Positions 61,358 through 64,000 of a stretch of 64,000 nucleotides of DNA are shown piece by piece (position 1 is the stretch's first letter; each line of letters starts with the position of its first letter). Source of the DNA: Spirochaetales bacterium (GTDB taxonomy: Bacteria > Spirochaetota > Spirochaetia > DAHUYW01). The notes under the pieces were generated by a model, which was given only the letters and a program-made list of their open reading frames with translations, was not told where the DNA came from and ran no database searches. Made by a program: the position numbers and the translations under genes. The stretch covers positions 16,463 to 80,462 of the forward strand of contig DAHUYW010000015.1 in the NCBI GenBank assembly GCA_027306915.1. The letters are read 5' to 3'.

Positions 61358-61430
61358 CGCAGGGTAGAGCAGTTGGCAGCTCGTCGGGCTCATAACCCGG
61401 AGGTCGGAGGTTCGAGTCCTCCCCCTGCTA
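61358..61430 (+). tRNA. tRNA-fMet(CAU), initiator
   Basis: A 73-base cloverleaf with anticodon CAT at 61391-61393. Three initiator marks are visible: the 1-72 position is unpaired (C1 with T72), the anticodon stem has three consecutive G-C pairs next to the loop (GGG/CCC), and the D stem has A11-T24. The T arm is GGAGG-TTCGAGT-CCTCC. CCA is not encoded. Confidence 0.93.
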
Positions 61431-61692
61431 TCTTTTGCTAAGTCCTTCTAGGTCAACGAAATGAAGCCCTGCCGGGTTGGGGCGTCTACAAGCCGTCTAC
61501 AAAATTCGCCTCAAATTGGGCCGTTTCTCCAATTTCTCGATAGGCGAGAAAGTCTGAAGCGATATGTGTGAGAAGGCGGTGGACGCCTTGGGGGTGCACA
61601 AAGCTCCCAATATTAACCACCATTGCCATTGTGATTCTCCGGATTGATTTTCAACCAGTTACGGGCGATACTTGGAGATGAAAGAGTCAGCG

Positions 61693-62091
61693 ATGGAAGG
61701 CAAGTGCAACGCTCTCCTTTTGGCGGACCGCGTTATTGTCGAGAACAACGGGAAGAAGGGCATCATTGGGGAGTTCAACACTTACAACTTCCCTACTTTT
61801 CCGGCAGTAGCTCCTCCCTTTTTCGTGTTCGCCATATTGGAAGACTTTGAAGGTACTCAAGAGTTCACGGTGAATATAGTGCGGGATGGAGTCGATTACG
61901 TGGTCATGTCTTTAGGCGGGGAGCTTAACTTCCAGGACCCAGCAAAGGAGATAGAGTTGATTCTACCAGTAGCGGGGATCACGTTCCCGAAAGACGGGCT
62001 GTACAACATGATCCTGAAAGTAGGCAACTACTCGTATGGATCAAGGCATCTCTTCGTGAATCGAATTATGCCAGGACCGATAGGAGGATAA
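61693..62091 (+). CDS. DUF6941 family protein
   Basis: 132 residues (ATG 61693; an ATG at 61678 and a TTG at 61672 are in frame). C-N-A-L-L-L-A-D-R, N-T-Y-N-F-P-T-F-P, F-F-V-F-A-I-L-E-D and R-H-L-F-V-N match the DUF6941 pattern, found in many isolated accessory genes. Beta-rich and soluble; function unknown. Composition is lower in G+C than nearby chromosomal genes. Confidence 0.7.
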   Translation: MEGKCNALLLADRVIVENNGKKGIIGEFNTYNFPTFPAVAPPFFVFAILEDFEGTQEFTVNIVRDGVDYVVMSLGGELNFQDPAKEIELILPVAGITFPKDGLYNMILKVGNYSYGSRHLFVNRIMPGPIGG

Positions 62092-62092
62092 G

Positions 62093-62344
62093 ATGGCGGA
62101 TTTGGATTTCGCAGAGCCGGCGACTACAAAAGCCAACACCGTCTCTGAAGACGATATGAGACTCATTCAAGGGTCTACCTCTGACACGGCAGAAAGCGGC
62201 AATGTTCGAAACCCGTTTTTTGAAGCTATCGAAGAAGACGACTTGAAGGACGCCGAACGGCTCGAAGCAGAATACGAAGCTCGTGGTCACGCTGGCTATA
62301 CGACCTACCGTGAATACCGAGAGAAGCGCGGAAAGTCCACGTAA
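62093..62344 (+). CDS. Probable antitoxin of the RelE-type pair
   Basis: 83 residues, behind GGAGGATAAG, starting right after the previous stop. The protein is acidic in the middle (E-A-I-E-E-D-D-L-K-D-A-E-R-L-E-A-E-Y) and ends in a basic tail, fitting a small toxin-wrapping antitoxin. Its family was not recognised; the call rests on overlap with the RelE/ParE gene. Confidence 0.55.
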   Translation: MADLDFAEPATTKANTVSEDDMRLIQGSTSDTAESGNVRNPFFEAIEEDDLKDAERLEAEYEARGHAGYTTYREYREKRGKST

Positions 62345-62600
62345 CTACGAGCTGAGAATAACGCCACGGGCCGAGCGCGACCTTGATAAGCTCGAACCGA
62401 AAGAGTTTGAACTTGTTGATGACGAGATTCAAGCTCTTTCGGAGAATCCACGCCCCTCGGGTTTCGTCAAGCTTGGGAAAGAGACATTTCGAATTCGCGT
62501 TCGTCGTTGGCGTGTCATCTACTTGATAGACGACGAAAAGCATTTAGTCATAATCGACCGCGTGAAGAAGCGTAATGAATCGACCTATCGACGACTTTAA
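62310..62600 (+). CDS. RelE/ParE-family toxin
   Basis: 96 residues from GTG 62310 overlapping the antitoxin by 35 bases. The RelE/ParE core is clear: Y-E-L-R-I-T-P-R-A-E-R-D-L-D-K-L, G-K-E-T-F-R-I-R-V-R-R-W-R-V-I-Y-L-I and the end I-D-R-V-K-K-R-N-E-S-T-Y. RelE members cut mRNA on the ribosome; ParE members poison gyrase, and the sequence cannot tell them apart. The exact start is uncertain. Confidence 0.78.
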   Translation: MNTERSAESPRNYELRITPRAERDLDKLEPKEFELVDDEIQALSENPRPSGFVKLGKETFRIRVRRWRVIYLIDDEKHLVIIDRVKKRNESTYRRL

Positions 62601-62718
62601 CCGACGTCCTTTGCCCTCCCGCTAGCGGCATCGCGCCGGCGTTCGTCAATTCTCGCGTCTCGGAGCGCCGTCGTTCCGATTCTGCCCGGTGTGAGGGGCT
62701 TCTCCCACGCGCGCGGGG

Positions 62719-63296
62719 TCAGAACCGCGCGTTGTTGAGCGCCCAGTAGGCGGCGGTATCCTTTAACTTCGGGTTGTCTTGGGCGTAGTCGAAGGCAGTA
62801 AACCCCCTCTCGTCCTTCGCTTTCGCGTCGGCTCCGGCTTGTAGAAGCTCGCTGACCACGTCAGAACTATGGTTGTACTTGGCCGCGACCATGAGAGCCG
62901 TCTCGCCAACGATGTCTCGATCCCTGATATTCGCTCCTGCTGAAAGAAGAACCTTCAGCGCGTCCGGGGTCTCGTTGTACTGAGCCGCCTTGAAAAGCGC
63001 GGTCTCGCCTGCCATATTTCTATCTTCGATCTTCGCCCCCGCGCCCAGCAAGGTCCGTACAATGTCGAGATTCACAGTCTTGTTCCAGACCGCCCATATA
63101 AGCGGCGTCTCACCAGCGGCGTCTCGATCCTCGACGCCAGCGCCTGACGTTAGGAGTGTTTTCAAAACGTCAGAGTTCGGATTTTTTTTTGCCGCCCACA
63201 TGAGAGGAGAGGCACCACCCGAGTTGCGGTCTTCTACGTTCGCTCCCGCTAACGGTAACGCTCTTATCACCGCCGGGTTCTGATTGCGTGCTGCTG
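62719..63296 (-). pseudogene. Ankyrin-repeat protein, 5' part cut by an insertion element
   Basis: Five ankyrin repeats of ~37 residues are readable: L-A-G-A-N-V-E-D-R-N, S-G-A-G-V-E-D-R-D, G-A-G-A-K-I-E-D-R-N, S-A-G-A-N-I-R-D-R-D and Q-A-G-A-D-A-K. The frame continues upstream as L-A-A-A-R-N-Q-N-P-A-V, an earlier repeat, then enters non-ankyrin sequence at the boundary of the IS1380-like element (~63297). The N-terminus therefore lies beyond the window or is lost. A GTG at 63268-63270 is the first usable start in the remaining part. Confidence 0.7.
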
Positions 63297-64000
63297 CTAG
63301 CCTGGATTTCTCCCACGTGGCGGGCTGGTTGGCAATAGGCGGCCGACGGGGGGCTCCCGCGCGCCGGGGCTGCGCAATAGGCGGCTATTCCTTCGAGATG
63401 ACGACGCGAAGCCGGCGGTAGTGTGACGTTCTTGCGGCGTGCGGGTGATGGATCGGCACGAAGTGCAGAAGTGTCCCGCTTATCGACACGTTTCGAGAAT
63501 CTTCGCGTTAGTTCAAGGAGAGCTTCTCGGCAGCATGTTGCCAGATGTTCCAGTAGGGATACGCCGAAGGGAGTCGCACCCACACCCTGCGGGAGGTCAC
63601 TTTCACGGTGGCCGATACCTTCAAGAGCTTGAGGCGTAGCGTGTGTGCTTGCCATCCCCTCCAGTCGGTTTCTCCGAACGCGCCCTCGCGAAGCAGCACG
63701 AAGAATAGATACGCAAAGGAGGAGAACCACAGTCGCAGCTGATTCGAGCTCATCCATCCCGTGGAGGTTCTGTCGGCGAAGAGGTAGAGCTGTTGTTCTT
63801 TGATCCGGTTTTCCATGTCTCCCCGTCCACAATAGAGCCTTTCATAGAGCTTGGCCGCCTGCCACCACTCACAGGGGAGATTAGTCACTATGAACCGCGG
63901 ATTGTCACCCTTCGCGCTGTATTCGGCCTTGCCGACTACCCTCCGCGATAGACTCCAGCTCTTCTTCGTGCGGTAGCGCATCTCAACGAATATGCGTTGG
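63297..64000 (-). mobile_element. IS1380-family insertion sequence (partial, one end in window)
   Basis: One end appears to be at about 63297, where CTAGCCTGGATTTCTCCC is very like the terminal repeat of IS1380-family elements and where ankyrin sequence stops. The transposase gene follows, with about 210 bases of 3' noncoding sequence containing two copies of CAATAGGCGGC (63333-63343 and 63371-63381). The other end is outside the window, so target duplication cannot be checked. Confidence 0.7.
63508..64000 (-). CDS. IS1380-family transposase, C-terminal part
   Basis: At least 164 residues, running off the right edge (upstream codons remain open to base 64000). Family marks are Y-R-T-K-K-S-W-S-x-S-R-R-V-V-G-K-A-E, A-K-L-Y-E-R-L-Y-C-G-R-G-D-M-E-N-R-I-K-E-Q-Q, F-A-D-R-T-S and N-Q-L-R-L-W-F-S-S-F-A-Y. 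M-E-N-R-I-K-E carries the last catalytic Glu of the DDE set. Whether the element is active cannot be told. Confidence 0.9.
   Translation of the reverse strand, partial: QRIFVEMRYRTKKSWSLSRRVVGKAEYSAKGDNPRFIVTNLPCEWWQAAKLYERLYCGRGDMENRIKEQQLYLFADRTSTGWMSSNQLRLWFSSFAYLFFVLLREGAFGETDWRGWQAHTLRLKLLKVSATVKVTSRRVWVRLPSAYPYWNIWQHAAEKLSLN

Noticed and set aside
1..64000. CRISPR array or phage region
   Set aside because: No regularly spaced repeats, Cas genes or phage structural genes were seen.

Overview
The window looks like a GC-rich chromosomal segment from a free-living or host-associated saccharolytic spirochaete (Spirochaetales/Spirochaetaceae). The evidence is indirect. Exported solute-binding proteins carry the spirochaete-typical AGGSEE / AGGTKE sequence just after the signal peptide. 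Sugar ABC transporter operons are very dense. There is a YesM/YesN two-component pair, and the outer envelope appears diderm (Lol-like exporter, beta-barrel proteins, many lipoproteins). No rRNA or other decisive taxonomic marker is present.

Region 1 (1-19.1 kb) is a catabolic locus built around a divergent promoter at 10.3 kb. Leftward lie a zinc alcohol dehydrogenase, two LarA-type racemase/epimerase genes, a transaldolase-family gene, three short-chain dehydrogenases and an amidohydrolase. Rightward lie a dehydrogenase, a split transketolase, a GntR regulator, a ribose-type ABC transporter and a 2-hydroxyacid dehydrogenase. Enzyme content suggests use of a polyol, unusual sugar or sugar acid through C2/C3 transfer. 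The locus is decaying: one SDR, the transaldolase, the binding protein, the ATPase and one permease carry frameshifts, deletions or a stop, while the regulator, transketolase and one LarA keep intact key residues. A 17-bp operator recurs at the two expected GntR control points.

Region 2 (19.3-29.1 kb) holds a WXXGXW-repeat protein and then a compact glycan locus: YesM-type histidine kinase, YesN-type AraC regulator, binding protein and two permeases without their own ATPase, a GH172 (DUF2961) glycosidase and a DUF4185 (GH183-type) lipoprotein. The GH172 + DUF4185 pair is the known signature of D-arabinan breakdown, so this is the best candidate here for a new system: D-arabinan (mycobacterial-type arabinan) use in a spirochaete.

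Region 3 (29.2-34.6 kb) is a Lol/MacB-like exporter operon: ATPase, two FtsX-type permeases, a LolA-like periplasmic carrier and a dedicated outer-membrane barrel. Region 4 (34.7-38.5 kb) is a LacI-controlled remnant with an ADP-ribosylglycohydrolase-LamG fusion and the scar of a deleted sugar ABC transporter.

Region 5 (38.5-52.7 kb) is mostly housekeeping: rsmE, mnmE, a coiled-coil protein, GDPD, a three-gene envelope operon, alr, pepT, glnA (with a sigma54-like site), a PTS EIIA and a SixA-like phosphatase. Region 6 (52.7-61.2 kb) is a GH3 beta-glucosidase operon with a Dpp/Opp-type ABC transporter. Region 7 (61.3-64 kb) starts at an initiator tRNA and carries an accessory islet: DUF6941 protein, RelE/ParE toxin-antitoxin pair, and an ankyrin gene cut by an IS1380-family element that runs off the window.
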